The notes under the pieces are model-generated. The model made no database searches and was not told the origin of the DNA. It worked only from the letters and a program-made list of their open reading frames with translations. Shown here piece after piece: positions 22,546 through 34,786 of a DNA stretch of 64,000 nucleotides (position 1 is the stretch's first letter; each line of letters opens with the position of its first letter). This stretch comes from Ryuthela nishihirai (taxonomy: Eukaryota; Arthropoda; Arachnida; Araneae; Heptathelidae). Location of the stretch: contig JAWZYU010000674.1 of the NCBI GenBank assembly GCA_038380435.1, forward strand, positions 1 through 64,000, read 5' to 3'. Position numbers and translations under genes: made by a program.

Positions 22546-23807
22546 TTGTTTTGGCTTCTAAGGCTGCATTTCATAAATAAGGAATAATACCAGAAACCAA
22601 ACTAATGTTGGAGACATAGAAATCTTCTTAATGTACATTCAAGAAATAACAGTTTCTTAAAAATGCAATTTCGCTGGGGGGGGGGGAATTTAAACTCATT
22701 GTTCACCCCTCTTTTGCGTCCGGCTACGCAACAGACTCCATCTCTCACTTCTGGTGAAATCTTCAATCATCAGCCACAGAAAAAGAAAATGATTCAAAAC
22801 AATGGCCATTCAAAACAAAGGCCATCAAAAGACACTTCCACCTCTCCCGTAAACTTTTAAAAACCATTGTTCCAAATAATTTGCAAAACTTCAGGTAACT
22901 AATTGTAATCACTGAAAGAAAAGGAAAAACAACCAAAAGAAAAAAAAAAATTCACACGACTGCTAAACTATTATCGTCTGATTTTCTTGGAAAAAAGAAA
23001 ATCAACAATAAACGCGTCTACGTCACTTCTAATGAATTGCCAGTCGCAAAAATACTCGTTCAAGTCGTTAATCTCGGAATAATAATAGAAAACTGGAACT
23101 TTCAAAACGAATAAAAAAAAAATCGTTATTTTTTTTTTCAAATACTTTTTTTTTATCTCTTTATTCACTAATTGCTAAGAAAAAAAATAATAAAAGACTT
23201 CTTTTTTTTATTTGATGTGGAAGCTCAAAGTCTGGTCGACGAATAACAGAAACACTATTAGAACAACTATTTGAAGAAAAAAAATAATAAAACGAATCAT
23301 TGTTCGTATTTCGTTGCTATGGAAACGACCGCCTTTTCGAAATCTCTTTCTTCCATAAGTGACAATTAATCTTACCATTTACTTCATTTTTTCGCCTTAA
23401 TTAATAAATTTTTAATGCTTTTTTTTTCCGAAATAGAAGAGAGAGAGAAAAGAGGTGAATTTTGCATTTCTCTGTAGAAATCTTCAATTAATTTTTCCGT
23501 GGTTAGATGTTGACCCGTTTTCACCGTTTATGTGAAAAGATTCTCGTTTTATTTTATTAACAAAAAAAGAATTTATTTTCGTCCATTCATCCTTTTTTCA
23601 CTTTAGTTATTCTAAGATAATAAAGTGAAGTTTCTTTAAAGAAATCTACTTTCTTTTTTCTTGGCTTTTTTTCCCCCCTGTTACGCAATGTAGATTATTG
23701 GGAATTGCAAAATACCAAGAATACAGATCAACCTTCGCATAAATAAATATTTTTTTTGCGTAGGATTATTCGCTATTTTCGTCATTTTTCAGATAAGATG
23801 CAGAGGT
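22546..23807. other. AT-rich unassigned DNA
   Basis: AT-rich with many poly-A and poly-T runs and a 12-13 base G run at about 22674. Short ORFs are low-complexity. I see no gene or TE. Confidence 0.5.
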
Positions 23808-23820
23808 TCTTATTTAGGTT

Positions 23821-24202
23821 GGATTATTTTACCTCTGAGCGGAAATTTTTTGCACACTATAGGCTAAATGGCCAGGTCACAAGGACCACGAAGGCTCAGA
23901 GAACGTTGGAACAGGGAACCATTGTAACAGCTGTTGGGAGACAGATGGTAACCTCCCGTCAAGGCCATCCAGAGTGTTCTTTAACGTGCACAGGGTATGG
24001 CTCTCCCACACACGGCGGAGCCACGGATTAACGTCCCATACGACGGACGGCGGTCTTTCCAAGCCCAGCGGTGTCCCCGACTCACCGTGGGCAGGGCGGG
24101 GAATTTTACGGAGATAAATCTCAACGCTGACCCAGCTGGGACTCGAACCTGGGAATTACAGATTACGAGCCTGGCGCGCTACCTACTGAGCACCCCCGCC
24201 CC
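23821..24202 (-). mobile_element. Full-length SINE-A copy
   Basis: The target site duplication TCTTATTTAGGTT is exact at 23808-23820 and 24203-24215. The body is diverged in the tail half, and head and B box are intact. Confidence 0.93.
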
Positions 24203-24276
24203 TCTTATTTAGGTTTCTTTACATAGTTTTTTGTTCTTGTTCTTAATAAATCTGGGTTTTAAGAAATTGTGAATTT

Positions 24277-24745
24277 CTAAATCTTTTATCCTACAGCAAT
24301 TTATATAAATACGTATAATGTAATAATTAAAAAAAATTTTGACGAAACTTACAAACTAAAAATTCGACATAACAAAAATACAAGACTTCAAAACAAAGGT
24401 TATTACAAATTGCCAAATTTTCGAAATAATTACGGGAAACATACCTCCGAATATCAAGTACCACTTATATTTAATGCTATTCCAAAAGAATTACTAAATA
24501 TAGATTCTTTTAGAAGACTTAAAATGGAATTAAAAAATTATTTGGTATTTTCTAGTTAGCTGATTTTTATGTGTTGTGTTTTGTGGATTTATTTGATGTA
24601 CACCATTTTTGTGGCTGAATGACTTATGTTAATATAATTTATTCATTTTCCTGCAGATAAGCTATTTAGCTTTGCGGGTCAAAGTGTAAATGTATTTGTA
24701 CTCTTTACTCTTATGAACAAAAATTATATTCTTTAAAAAAAAAGG
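24277..24745 (+). mobile_element. LINE-2 3' fragment
   Basis: A 5'-truncated non-LTR retrotransposon end, nearly identical to 34.83-35.29 kb. It encodes a decayed C-terminal tail of the reverse transcriptase ORF (the conserved NYGKHTSEYQVPLIFNAIP block), then a 3' UTR with TTTGCGGGTCAAAGTGTAAA and a poly-A end. A one-base difference shifts the frame near 24330. Confidence 0.85.
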
Positions 24746-24863
24746 AATGGGCAACTAGTTTTAAGCCACTTAAAAATAAGAAAAAAATAACTTGTGGTGC
24801 TCCTTTCTCACCGATAGAAGGATTACCGGAGAAAATCTCAATGTAGGTACAACGAACTCAAAC

Positions 24864-27293
24864 GCGTTGGGTTGTTTAACCTGTGAGCGGCACTTTTTTG
24901 CACACCATAGACTAAATGGCCAGGTCACAAAGACCCCTGAGGGCTCAGAGAAGGTTGGGAACCCACTGGACAGTTCTTAGGAGATACATGGTATCCTCCC
25001 GTTAAAGCCATCCAGAGTGTTCTTTTACGCGCACAGGGTATGATTCTCCAGCAGCACAAGGACACATGACTAAATGGCCAGGTCACAAAGACCCCTGAGG
25101 GCTCAGAGAAGGTTGGGAACCCACTGGACAGTTCTTAGGAGATACATGGTATCCTCCCGTTAAAGCCATCCAGAGTGTTCTTTAACGTGCACAGGGTATG
25201 GCTCTCCAGCAGCACAAGGACACATGACTAAATGGCCAGGTCACAAAGATCCCTAAGGGCTCAGAGAAGGTTGGGAACCCACTGGACAGTTCTTAGGAGA
25301 TACATGGTATCCTCCCGTTAAAGCCATCCAGAGTGTTCTTTAACGCGCACAGGGTATGACTCTCCAGCAGCACAAGGACATATGACTAAATGGCCAGGTC
25401 ACAAAGATCCCTGAGGGCTCAGAGGAGGTTGGGAAACCACTGGAGAGTTCTTAGGAGATACATGGTATCCTCCCGTTAAAGCCATCCAGAGTGTTCTTTA
25501 ATGCGCACAGGGTATGACTCTCCAGCAGCACAAGGACACATGACTAAATGGCCAGGTCACAAAGATCCCTGAGGGCTCAGAGAAGGTTGGGAACACAATG
25601 GACAGTTCTTAGGAGATACATGGTATCCTCCCGTTAAAGCCATCCAGAGTGTTCTTTAACGCGCACAGGGTATGACTCTCCAGCAGCACAAGGACACATG
25701 ACTAAATGGCCAGGTCACAAAGATCTCTGAGGGCTCAGAGAAGGTTGGGAACCCACTGGACAGTTCTTAGGAGATACATGGTATCCTCCCGTTAAAGCCA
25801 TCCAGAGTGTTCTTTAACGCGCACAGGGTATGACTCTCCAGCAGCACAAGGACACATGACTAAATGGCCAGGTCACAAAGATCCCTGAGGGCTCAGAGAA
25901 GGTTGGGAACCCACTGGACAGTTCTTAGGAGATACATGGTATCCTCCCGTTAAAGCCATCCAGAGTGTTCTTTAACGCGCACAGGGTATGACTCTCCAGT
26001 AGCACAAGGACACATGACTAAATGGCCAGGTCAGAAAGATCCCTGAGGGCTCAGAGAAGGTTGAGAACCCACTGGACAGTTCTTAGGAGATACATGGTAT
26101 CCTCCCGTTAAAGCCATCCAGAGTGTTCTTTAACGCGCACAGGGTATGACTCTCCAGCAGCACAAGGACACATGACTAAATGGCCAGGTCACAAAGACCC
26201 CTGAGGGCTCAGAGAAGGTTGGGAACCCACTGGACAGTTCTTAGGAGATACATGGTATCCTCCCGTCAAAGCCATCCAGAGTGTTCTTTAACGTGCACAG
26301 GGTATGGCTCTCCAGCAGCACAAGGACACATGACTAAATGGCCAGGTCACAAAGACCCCTGAGGGCTCAGAGAAGGTTGGGAACCAACTGGACAGTTCTT
26401 AGGAGATACATGGTATCCTCCCGTCAAAGCCATCCAGAGTGTTCTTTAACGCACACAGGGTATGGCTCTCCAACAGCACAAGGACACATGACTAAATGGC
26501 CAGGTCACAAAGATCCCTGAGGGCTCAGAGAAGGTTGAGAACCCACTGGACAGTTCTTAGGAGATACATGGTATCCTCCCGTCAAAGCCATCCAGAGTGT
26601 TCTTTAACGCGCACAGGGTATGGCTCTCCAGTAGCACAAGGACACATGACTAAATGGCCAGGTCACAAAGATCCCTGAGGGCTCAGAGAAGGTTGAGAAC
26701 CCACTGGACAGTTCTTAGGAGATACATGGTATCCTCCCGTCAAAGCCATCCAGAGTGTTCTTTAACGCGCACAGGGTATGGCTCTCCAGCAGCACAAGGA
26801 CACATGACTAAATGGCCAGGTCACAAAGATCCCTGAGGGCTCAGAGAAGGTTGAGAACCCACTGGACAGTTCTTAGGAGATACATGGTATCCTCCCGTCA
26901 AAGCCATCCAGAGTGTTCTTTAACGCGCACAGGGTATGACTCTCCAGCAGCACAAGGACACATGACTAAATGTCCAGGTCACAAAGATCCCTGAGGGCTC
27001 AGAGAAGGTTGGGAACCCACTGGACAGTTCTTAGGAGATACATGGTATCCTCCCGTCAAAGCCATCCAGAGTGTTCTTTAACGCACACAGGGTATGACTC
27101 TCCAGCAGCACAAGGAGCCATGGCTTAATGCCCCATACAACGGACGGCGTCTTTACCAAGCCCATAGGTATTCCATTTCCGGTGACCGTAGGGTGGGATT
27201 TAGCAGAGATCAATCTCGAAGCTGGCACAGTTCGGACTCAAACCAGGAAAATGCAAATTAAGGGTCTGGGGCGATACCGATTGCCCTCGCCCG
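24864..27293 (-). mobile_element. SINE-A with 14-unit internal array
   Basis: Tail at the left (GTTGGGTTGTTTAACC), diverged core and head at the right (27100-27293). The middle is a 158-bp tandem repeat. The unit spans from TAAATGGCCAGGTCACAAAG to CAGCACAAGGACACATGA, so its boundaries differ from those of the 169-bp multimers. Each unit carries a TTCTTTAACG motif. Confidence 0.9.
24913..27124. repeat. 158-bp tandem array, 14 units
   Basis: Starts of successive units are exactly 158 bp apart from 24913 to 26967, with no indels in 2.2 kb. Units 1-8 mostly have CGTTAAAGCC and units 9-14 CGTCAAAGCC, so variants are grouped. That argues for recent, local block amplification. Confidence 0.95.
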
Positions 27294-27323
27294 ACATAGG
27301 ACATATAAACATGAAACTACAAG

Positions 27324-28226
27324 TTGGGTTGGGTTGGGTTGTTTTACCTCTGAAAGGCACTTTTTTCCACACCATGGGCTAAATGGCCAGGTCACAATGA
27401 CCCCGAAGGCTCAGAGAAGGTTGATGGATGGGACCCACTGGAACAGCTGTTGGGAGACAGATGGTAGCCTCCCGTCAACGCCATCCAGCATGTTCTTTAA
27501 CGTTGGGTTGTTTTACCTCTAAGCGGCACTTTTTTGCACACCATGGGCTAAATGGCCAGGTCACATGGACCCCGAAGGCTCAGAGAAGGTTGGGGGAGTG
27601 GACCCACTGGAACAGCTGTTGGGAGACAGATGGTAGCCTCCCGTCAAGGCCATCCAGCGTGTTCTTGAACGTTGGGTTGTTTTACCTCTGAGCGGCACTT
27701 TTTTGCACACCATGGGCTAAATGGCCAGGTCACATGGACCCCGAAGGCTCAGAGAACGTTGGGGGGAGGGGACCCACTGAAACAGCTGTTGGGAGACAGA
27801 TGGTAGCCTCCCGTCAAGGCCGTCTAGCGTGTTCTTTAACGTTGGGTAGTTTTACCTCTGAGCGGCTCTTGTTTTGGACACCATGGGCTAAATGGCCAGG
27901 TCACATGGACCCCGAAGGCTCAGAGAAGGTTGGGGGAGGGGACCCACTGGAACAGCTCTTGGGAAACAGATGGTAGCCTTCCGTCAAGGCCATCCAGCGT
28001 GTTCTTTAACGTGCACAGGGTATGGCTCTCCCGCACATAGGGCCATGGCTTAACGTCCCATCCGACAGACGGCGGCCTTTCCAAGCCCATTGGTGTCCCC
28101 TACTGACCGTGGGCAGGGCGGGGAATTTTTGTGGAGATAAATCTCAACGCTGACCCAGCTGGGACTCGAACCTGGGAACTACAGTTTACGAGCCTGGTGC
28201 GCTGCCGACTAAGCCACCCCCGCCCC
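27324..28226 (-). mobile_element. SINE-A with four tandem 3' halves
   Basis: Flanked by the target site duplication CATGAAACTACAAG (27310-27323) and CATGAAACTTCAAG (28227-28240). Four tail halves start near 27333, 27502, 27671 and 27841, and a single core and head follow. One duplication encloses the whole multimer. The left end has three TTGGG repeats. Confidence 0.94.
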
Positions 28227-28339
28227 CATGAAACTTCAAGACTAGATCGACTGAGCCAATAGGAAAAGTCCCCCCCCCCTCTATTTTTCAAGGAAATCTA
28301 AATATGGGCTGGTCAGAGTAAAAAATCTCAGCAAAATTC

Positions 28340-28464
28340 AACCTTTGTGTCACGTGACACGAAGGTTGCCAGATCACTAATTTCTAAAAAAAAATCGTTG
28401 CTGGATATTTTTTCTGAATTCTGTAATCAACAATGGTGTTTGGATACTTTTTTCAGCGACTGTA
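28340..28464. mobile_element. Half copy of the palindromic MITE
   Basis: From the palindromic centre GTGTCACGTGACAC through TTGCCAGATCACTAATTTC and CTGAATTCTGTAATCAAC to GCGACTGTA. Only one arm survives. Confidence 0.8.
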
Positions 28465-29261
28465 CTATTTAACCATTATTTCGTCCCTTTTTTTTTTGGC
28501 ATTCTTGACGTGTTCTATCTCTTTCACTGGTAGGTAAAAACATACACACACTATTCTGTTGTGGTTGTTTTTTTCTTCAATTTTCCCTAACCTTCCCGGC
28601 CACTTCTCATTTCCCTCGTCTCCCTTCCCCACCTAATTCCTTCCGCTGCTGACTCTACACACACACACTTGCATACGCAAAGCTCACCTCCCCCTAACGA
28701 ACTCGAAATCTTCATCCAAGACACGCTCGCCAATCACCGTATCTGTTGGGGCGTATAAAGATGCTCCTCCTCGCAACAGAAAGAGATCTTCGTTTCCGAC
28801 TCCCACTCCCAAGTAACTCATTACACACCTGACGAACAAGCCGTAGCGACTTCTTCTTATTATTCGGTCACGCAGCGAGACAGGGTGTATCGCTCAACCT
28901 GGTTGCTGTTTCCTTCTTTCTCCTTCAGAGCGACTTCGGCGAGAAGCTATGACAAGCGAAGCAAAATATCTAAGACCCCCCTCCTCCCCAGTTCGCGTCT
29001 GAAGATTTTTGTGACCTGGAAAGGAGACGTTAGGCACTGAGGAAAGAGGAACATTGAAGAGGTTAAATACGAGATTTTTTTTCTTCTCTTTTGAATGATA
29101 ATATTGACTGTTCGATGAGAGGATTTCTTATTCCGAGAGCTTCCCAGGCGATGTCACATCATTATCAATGCCGTCTTTAGTACAGGGAAAGTACAAACCG
29201 TAGTGACAGCTTCTTATTCTAGATTTTCAGAACAGGGAGTCTATATCACTCAATCTGATTG
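28465..29261. other. Unassigned DNA, possible promoter region
   Basis: A higher-GC, non-repetitive stretch. TATAAAG at 28754-28760 sits in a GC-richer context and is followed by CAGAAAGAG-type pyrimidine/purine sequence, which could be a Pol II promoter. No ORF downstream supports a gene, so this is only a possibility. Confidence 0.3.
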
Positions 29262-29273
29262 CCCTTCTTCTTT

Positions 29274-29650
29274 GGGGGTGGCTCAGTCGGTAGCGCGCCA
29301 GGCTCGTAATCTGTAGTTCCCAGGTTCGAGTCCCAGCTGGGTCAGCGTTGAGATTTATCTCCGCAAAATTCCCCGCTCTGCCCACGGTCAGTAGGGGACA
29401 CCGATGGGCTTGGAAAGGCCGCCGTCTGTCGGATGGGACGTTAAGCCGTGGCCTGTGTGCGGGAGAAACATACCCTGTTCACGTTAAAGAACACGCTGGA
29501 TGGCCTTGACGGGAGGCTACCATCTGTCTCCCAACAGCTATTCCAGTGGGTCCCCTCCCCCAACCTTCTCTGAGCCTTCGGGGTCCATGTAACCTGGCCA
29601 TTTAGCCCATGGTGTGCAAAAAAGTGCCGCTCAGAGGTAAAACAACCCAA
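29274..29650 (+). mobile_element. Full-length SINE-A copy
   Basis: Flanked by CCCTTCTTCTTT on the left and CCCTTCTTTTTT on the right. Head, core and AACCC tail are present. Confidence 0.9.
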
Positions 29651-29694
29651 CCCTTCTTTTTTTTATTCTACTTCTGCTCCTCCTCCTATACATC

Positions 29695-30018
29695 AGTAGT
29701 GACCTGCCACTATAGGACCCTCCACTAGTGCTTCCCTCCTATGACGTCACCGACTACGCCCCCTTATTAATATTCATAATTCAGAATGAATAATTAATTA
29801 ATAACATATTAATAATTAATTAATAATTAGTTAATTTTCACTAATTATTAATTATGAATATTAATAAGGGGGCGTGATCGGTGAGGTCATAGGGGGAATA
29901 TTCATAATACATAATTAATAACTAAGTAATTATTAATTATGAATATTAATAGGGGCGTGGCCGGTGACGTCATATGGGAAAGCACTAGTGGGGGGTCCTA
30001 TAGTGGCAGGTCACTACT
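29695..30018. mobile_element. TIR MITE
   Basis: Terminal inverted repeats of about 85 bases: AGTAGTGACCTGCCACTATA at the left and its inverse at the right, with TGACGTCACCG further in. The centre is AT-rich (ATTAATTATGAATATTAATA repeats) and carries an inner copy of the CGCCCCCTTATTAATATTC boundary at about 29865. There is no transposase. I found no clear target duplication, so the superfamily is open. Confidence 0.82.
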
Positions 30019-30660
30019 TACCTCTTCTTCTTTCGCTCTTCTTCAGCTCCTCCTACGACTCTTCCTCTTCTTTGTTTCCTACTTCTTTGTTATCGTCTTC
30101 TTTAGCTGTTCCTCCCCTTTCTTCTCATCTTCTTCTTCTGATCCTCCTCCTTCTCTCCTTTTTTTCCCTGCTCTTCTGATGCTCCTCTTCTGTTCCATTT
30201 CCACATTTTTTCGCTCTCCTTATTCTACTATGCTTAATCTTGTCTCTTCTGCTCTTTTTTCCACATTTTTCCGCTCTTCTTCTTCTATCGTTCTTAATCT
30301 TGTTCTGCTCTTCTTCTTCATTCAGACTTCATAAAAAAGACTAATTTCGAAGGACCCCCCCCCCCCCCCATCCACCCCGGATCCAAAATTTCGTAACATT
30401 TCTGAGATCTACAGATCGAAACACCCTCAGACACCAATTTTTACGTTTTTTCCGAAATCTAGGACCCGGATTGCCCCGAGGTGCAAATTTTCAGAGTTCT
30501 ACCATTTCTTCTACATAGTTAGAATTACCGTGATCTCCTGTCAGTAAGCCGTCCATCAAACACTCATAATCGACTATGTATAAATATCAGATTTGTAAAG
30601 TATAAGAAAGGCAAATCCTCTTTATTAAATCCTCTTTATTGCTTCTTACTGCTGCTTCTC
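30019..30660. other. Pyrimidine-rich tract and unassigned DNA
   Basis: 30019-30340 is a CT-rich tract (TCTTCTTC, TCCTCC), giving Ser/Phe/Leu ORFs of up to 131 codons that start inside the MITE. Then comes a C run (30354-30370) and unremarkable sequence. Confidence 0.6.
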
Positions 30661-30666
30661 ATGGAA

Positions 30667-31445
30667 AGGCGGCAGGATTTAGCTCAGTTAGTAGCGCGCC
30701 AGGCTCGCAATCCGCAGTTCCCAGGTTCGAGTAGGGCGGGTGGGGCTCAGTCGGTAGCGCGCCAGGCTCGTAATCTGTAGTTCCTAGGATCGATTCCCAG
30801 CTGGGTCAGCGTTGACATTTATCTCCGCAGAATTCCCCGCCCTGACCACGGTCAGTAGGGGACACCGATGGGCTTGAAAAGGCCGCCGTCCGTCGGATGA
30901 AACGTTAAGCAGTGGTCCCGTGTGTGTGAGAGATAGAGAGAGAGAGCCATACCCTGCGCACGTTAAAGAACACGCTGGACGGCCTTGACGGGAGGCTATC
31001 ATCTGTCTCCCAACAGCTGTTCTAGTGGGTCCCATCTCCCAACCTTCTCTGGGTCTTCGGGGTCCTTGTGACCTGGCTATTTGGCCCATGGTGTGCAAAA
31101 AAGTACCGCTCAGAGGTAAAACAACCCAACCCAGGTTCGAGTCCCACCTTGGTTAGCGTTGAAATTTATCCCTGCCCTCGGTCAGTAGGGAACACCAATG
31201 GGCTTGAAAAAGACCTAAACTCCTTCTGATGGTCCATTAAAGCCCCGGTTCCACATGCAGGATAGTCGTATCCTGTACACGATATGAACAAGATGGATGG
31301 CCGTGACTGAAGGTTCCCATTTCTTCTCCTAACAGTTGCCCATCCCTTCCCTTACCAAGCAGCGATACCTTTGGGTCCTTGTGACCTAGCAGTTTAGTCC
31401 GTTGCGTACGGAAAAAAATGTCACTCAGAGGTAGAGCAACCCAAT
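30667..31445 (+). mobile_element. Old SINE-A split at its B box
   Basis: The head is at 30667-30732 (TTAGCTCAGTTAGTAGCGCG ... CCAGGTTCGAGT) and the body at 31131-31445. The younger SINE-A inserted here duplicated the 12-base target CCAGGTTCGAGT, which is the internal Pol III B box, so each half keeps a B box. Confidence 0.9.
30733..31130 (+). mobile_element. SINE-A inserted into a SINE-A B box
   Basis: Complete copy with head, core, tail and AACCC end. Target site duplication CCAGGTTCGAGT at 30721-30732 and 31131-31142. A short GAGA run (AGAGAGAGAGAG) sits in the core near 30933. Confidence 0.93.
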
Positions 31446-31475
31446 CCCATTTTTTTGCTCTAGATACACGAGTTC

Positions 31476-31733
31476 GGTTGGGTTGTTTTACCTCTGAGTG
31501 GCACTATTTTGCGTACAAAGATTCTAAATAAATGGCCAGGTCACAAGGACCCCGATGGCTCAGAGAAAGTTGCGGGGAGGGTACCCACTGGACATCCGTT
31601 ACCAAACAGATGGCAGCCTCCCGTCAAGGCCATCCAGCGTATTCTTTAACGTACACAGGACATGGCTCTCTCGCACACGGGACCGCGGCTTAACGTCCCA
31701 TCCGACGGACAGCACCCTTTCCAAGCCCATCGG
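31476..31733 (-). mobile_element. 5'-truncated SINE-A
   Basis: Tail and core are present (GGTTGTTTTACCTCTGAG through CCAAGCCCATCGG). The tRNA head is missing. Diverged relative to neighbours. Confidence 0.82.
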
Positions 31734-31828
31734 CTGGCAAAATGAATAGAAACATATTAATGCATATCATTCGTAATTTCATTTCTTTTTTCAGTCTCGA
31801 ATGAATGACCCTATCTTTCAAAACTTGG

Positions 31829-32222
31829 GGCGGGGTGGCTCAGTCGGTAGCGCGCCAGGCTCTTAATCTGTAGTTCCCAGGTTCGAGTCCCAGCTGGGTC
31901 AGCGTTGAGATTTATCTCCGCAAAACTCCCCCGCCCTGCCCACGGTCAGTAGGGGACACCGATGGGCTTGGAAAGGTCACCGTCCGTCGGATGGGACGTT
32001 AAGCCGTGGCTCCGTGTGCGGGAGAGCCATACCCTGTGCACGTTAAAGAACACGCTGGATGGCCTTGACGGGAGGCTACCATCTGTCTCCCAACAGCTGT
32101 TCCAGTGGGTCCCTTCCCCCAACCTTCTCTGAGCCTTCGGGGTCCATGTGACCTGGCCATTTAGCCCATGGTGTGCAAAAAACTGCCGCTCAGAAGTAAA
32201 ACAACTCAAAAACAACAACTTC
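31829..32222 (+). mobile_element. Full-length SINE-A copy
   Basis: Target site duplication CAAAACTTGG at 31819-31828 and 32223-32232. The tail is AAAACAACTCAAAAACAACA rather than AACCC repeats. Confidence 0.9.
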
Positions 32223-32232
32223 CAAAACTTGG

Positions 32233-33225
32233 CACAAAAGTGCAAATATATCAACACTGCCAGAAAAGAAATCTGCTTCCCTACTGTTGGCAAGAGAGAA
32301 AGAAAGGAAAAAAAGACTTCCTAACCAGATCGATAAATGTGTGCTTTTTTACAGAGCATTAACTAAATTTTATCTTCGGCGAAAAAGATAACTCATAGCG
32401 TCCTGGTTCCTTTTACATGAGAGAAAAGATATCTTTCTCCCTATCATCATCAAAACCACCACCACCACCGCCACAACAACATCATCACTACGCAGCCGCA
32501 TCTCCTCAGCTTCTTAACACCGTCCCACGAATCCCTGCGACACACGTAGCTGACAAATTCCATTAAGTAAATTAGATTGCGTCTTCTTGCAAATGTCTCC
32601 AATTTCTGGTCACCACGAGCGTTTTCCCGATGCTGTCCAAAAACCGAGGCTCTCTCTCTCTCTTCGTTTTTCTAGAAATGGACTGTTGGGTCGCGGTCGT
32701 GCAATTAAGGAAAATTTGTTCCATGCCGACCGTTTCGTCCTAAGTAGGTTCTCTATTGTCATGGCAACCAAGAAACGGAGGAAAAAGGGATCCTTGTATC
32801 TGAAACCATTAATCCTCATTAGTGGAAGTGGTTCGGTTATGTTGACATCACTGAAAGAAATGGGGTCTTGGCTTTAAAACCTTCGCTTCTTTTTTTTTTG
32901 GCCCCTTACTTAATTTTGTCTTTTGTTCCTTTTGAAAGAAAATGATACTGAAATAAATGCAAAGACAGATACAAAAATCGAATTAAATAGAAAAGACTAA
33001 GAAATGTTATCTAGATGAGATTGGTGTTGTTGCTGGTATTGTTACTACTTCTATTCTTAATTTTTTTTTGTGTTGCTTTGCATAAAAGCAAATCAAAAAG
33101 TTCTTTAAAAATTTTGAGTTGGGCAGTCATATTGTTCTTTGCTTTCCTTACTTGTGGCAATGGCACGAGCATACAGAAAGACGGATTTTTTTTAATTCTT
33201 CTAAATTAAACTATTTTTTCAATTA
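32233..33225. other. Unassigned DNA
   Basis: No TE recognised. A 96-codon ORF at 32587-32877 has no recognised domain. There is a CAC/CAA microsatellite at about 32450-32490. An exon is possible but unsupported. Confidence 0.35.
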
Positions 33226-34014
33226 AGGGACGAAGAGTTTTGCGCAGATAAATCTCAACGCTGACCCAGCTGGGACTCGAACCTGAGTTGGGTTAGGTTG
33301 TTTTACTTCTGAGCGGCACTTTTTTGCACACCATGGGCTAAATGACCAGGTCACATGGACCCCGAAGGCTCAGAGAAGGTTGGGGGAGAGGACCCACTGG
33401 AACAGCTATTGGGAGGCAGATGGTAGCCTCCCGCAAAGGCCATCCAGCGTGTTCTTTAACGTGCATCAGGGTATGGCTCTCCCGTACACGGTGCCACGGC
33501 TTAATGTCCATCCGACGGACGGCGGCCTTTCCAAGCCCATCGGTGTCCCCTACTGACCGTGGGCAGGGCGGGGTGTTTTGCGGAGATAAATCTCAACGCT
33601 GACCCAGCTGGGACTCGAATCTGAGTTGGGTTAGATTGTTTTACCTCTGAGCGGCACTTTTTTGCACACCATGGGCTAAATGACCAGGTCACATGGACCC
33701 CGACGGCTCAGAGAAAATTGCAGGAGGGGACCCACTGGAACAGCTGTTGGGAGACAGATGGTAGCCTCCCGTCAAGGCCATCCAGTGTGTTCTTTAACGT
33801 GCACAGGATATGGCTCTCTCACGTACACGGGGCCACAGCTTACGTCCCATCCGACGGACGGCAGCCTTTCCAAGCCCATCAGTGTCCCCTACTGACCGTG
33901 GGGAGGACGGAAAGTTTTTCGGAGATAAATCTCAACGCTGACCCAACTGGGACTCGAACGTGGAAACTGCAGATTACGATCCTGGAGCGCTACCGACTGA
34001 GCCACCCCCGCCCC
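33226..34014 (-). mobile_element. Tandem SINE-A copies fused at the B box
   Basis: A short head fragment (33226-33284) and two longer copies (about 33285-33622 and 33623-34014) follow one another. Both junctions join the B box to the tail of the next copy (CTCGAACCTGAGTTGGGTT and CTCGAATCTGAGTTGGGTT), about 338 bp apart. This is either insertion at the B box followed by tandem duplication, or unequal exchange. The last head is complete. Confidence 0.85.
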
Positions 34015-34786
34015 TAAACTTTTAGGTGATTCGGAAAGTGCGTACTGGTTAGATCGGTAGTGTGACGAAACGCAACAGTTCGTCAATAACTATTGAACCT
34101 CCCCCCCCCCCCACTTCCAAAAAGAAAAAACAGGATTTTTATCTCCAAAAAATTATTCAAAAATTACAATGACACAGTGGAATGATATAGTTGATGAAGA
34201 CATGAACACAGAATTTATGTCAGAAAATATTAAGTAAAAATTAATAAATTCGGGACAATTCTTGTTGTGATAAACAAATTAATAATTGCAAAACTAAGAG
34301 AATAAGGAAAGAATGGATTACAGATGACATTATTTTAGCAATTAAAATTAGAGATAAATTATAGAAAAGATATAAAGATAATGTTAATAATAAACAAAAT
34401 TATGACTTATGTAGAATGGAAAGAAATAGTATAAACATCATTATAAGGAACCAAAAACGCATATTTAATTCAAATAAATTAGCAATTAATAAAGGTAATA
34501 ATATGAGAATGTGGGAATTAATTAATGATATTACTGATAAAAAAAAGGATGTCGATCGACGAAAATGTTAAAAGACACTTGATTAGAGATAACACTCCAA
34601 AAGAAATTCTAAATAGTTTTGTTATGTTTTTTGTAACAACTATTAGTGAGAAGCAAACAGAAATTACGTCGATGAATACTAGATCAGATAAGGTTTACGA
34701 ATTATGTTACATGAACAAGAATTCCGTGCATTTTTTTCTAGTTAGTAACTTTGATGTTGACAATATTATAAATTACTTATAATTAC

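Noticed and set aside
27324..27342. Telomeric repeat
   Set aside because: TTGGG repeats are the SINE-A tail, occur at most about three times, and differ from the arthropod TTAGG repeat.
28754..28760. TATA box of a host promoter
   Set aside because: TATAAAG is common by chance and no coding sequence or splice pattern follows. Kept only as a low-confidence note.
29939..30334. 131-codon Ser/Phe/Leu-rich ORF
   Set aside because: It begins inside a MITE and runs through a CT-rich low-complexity tract.
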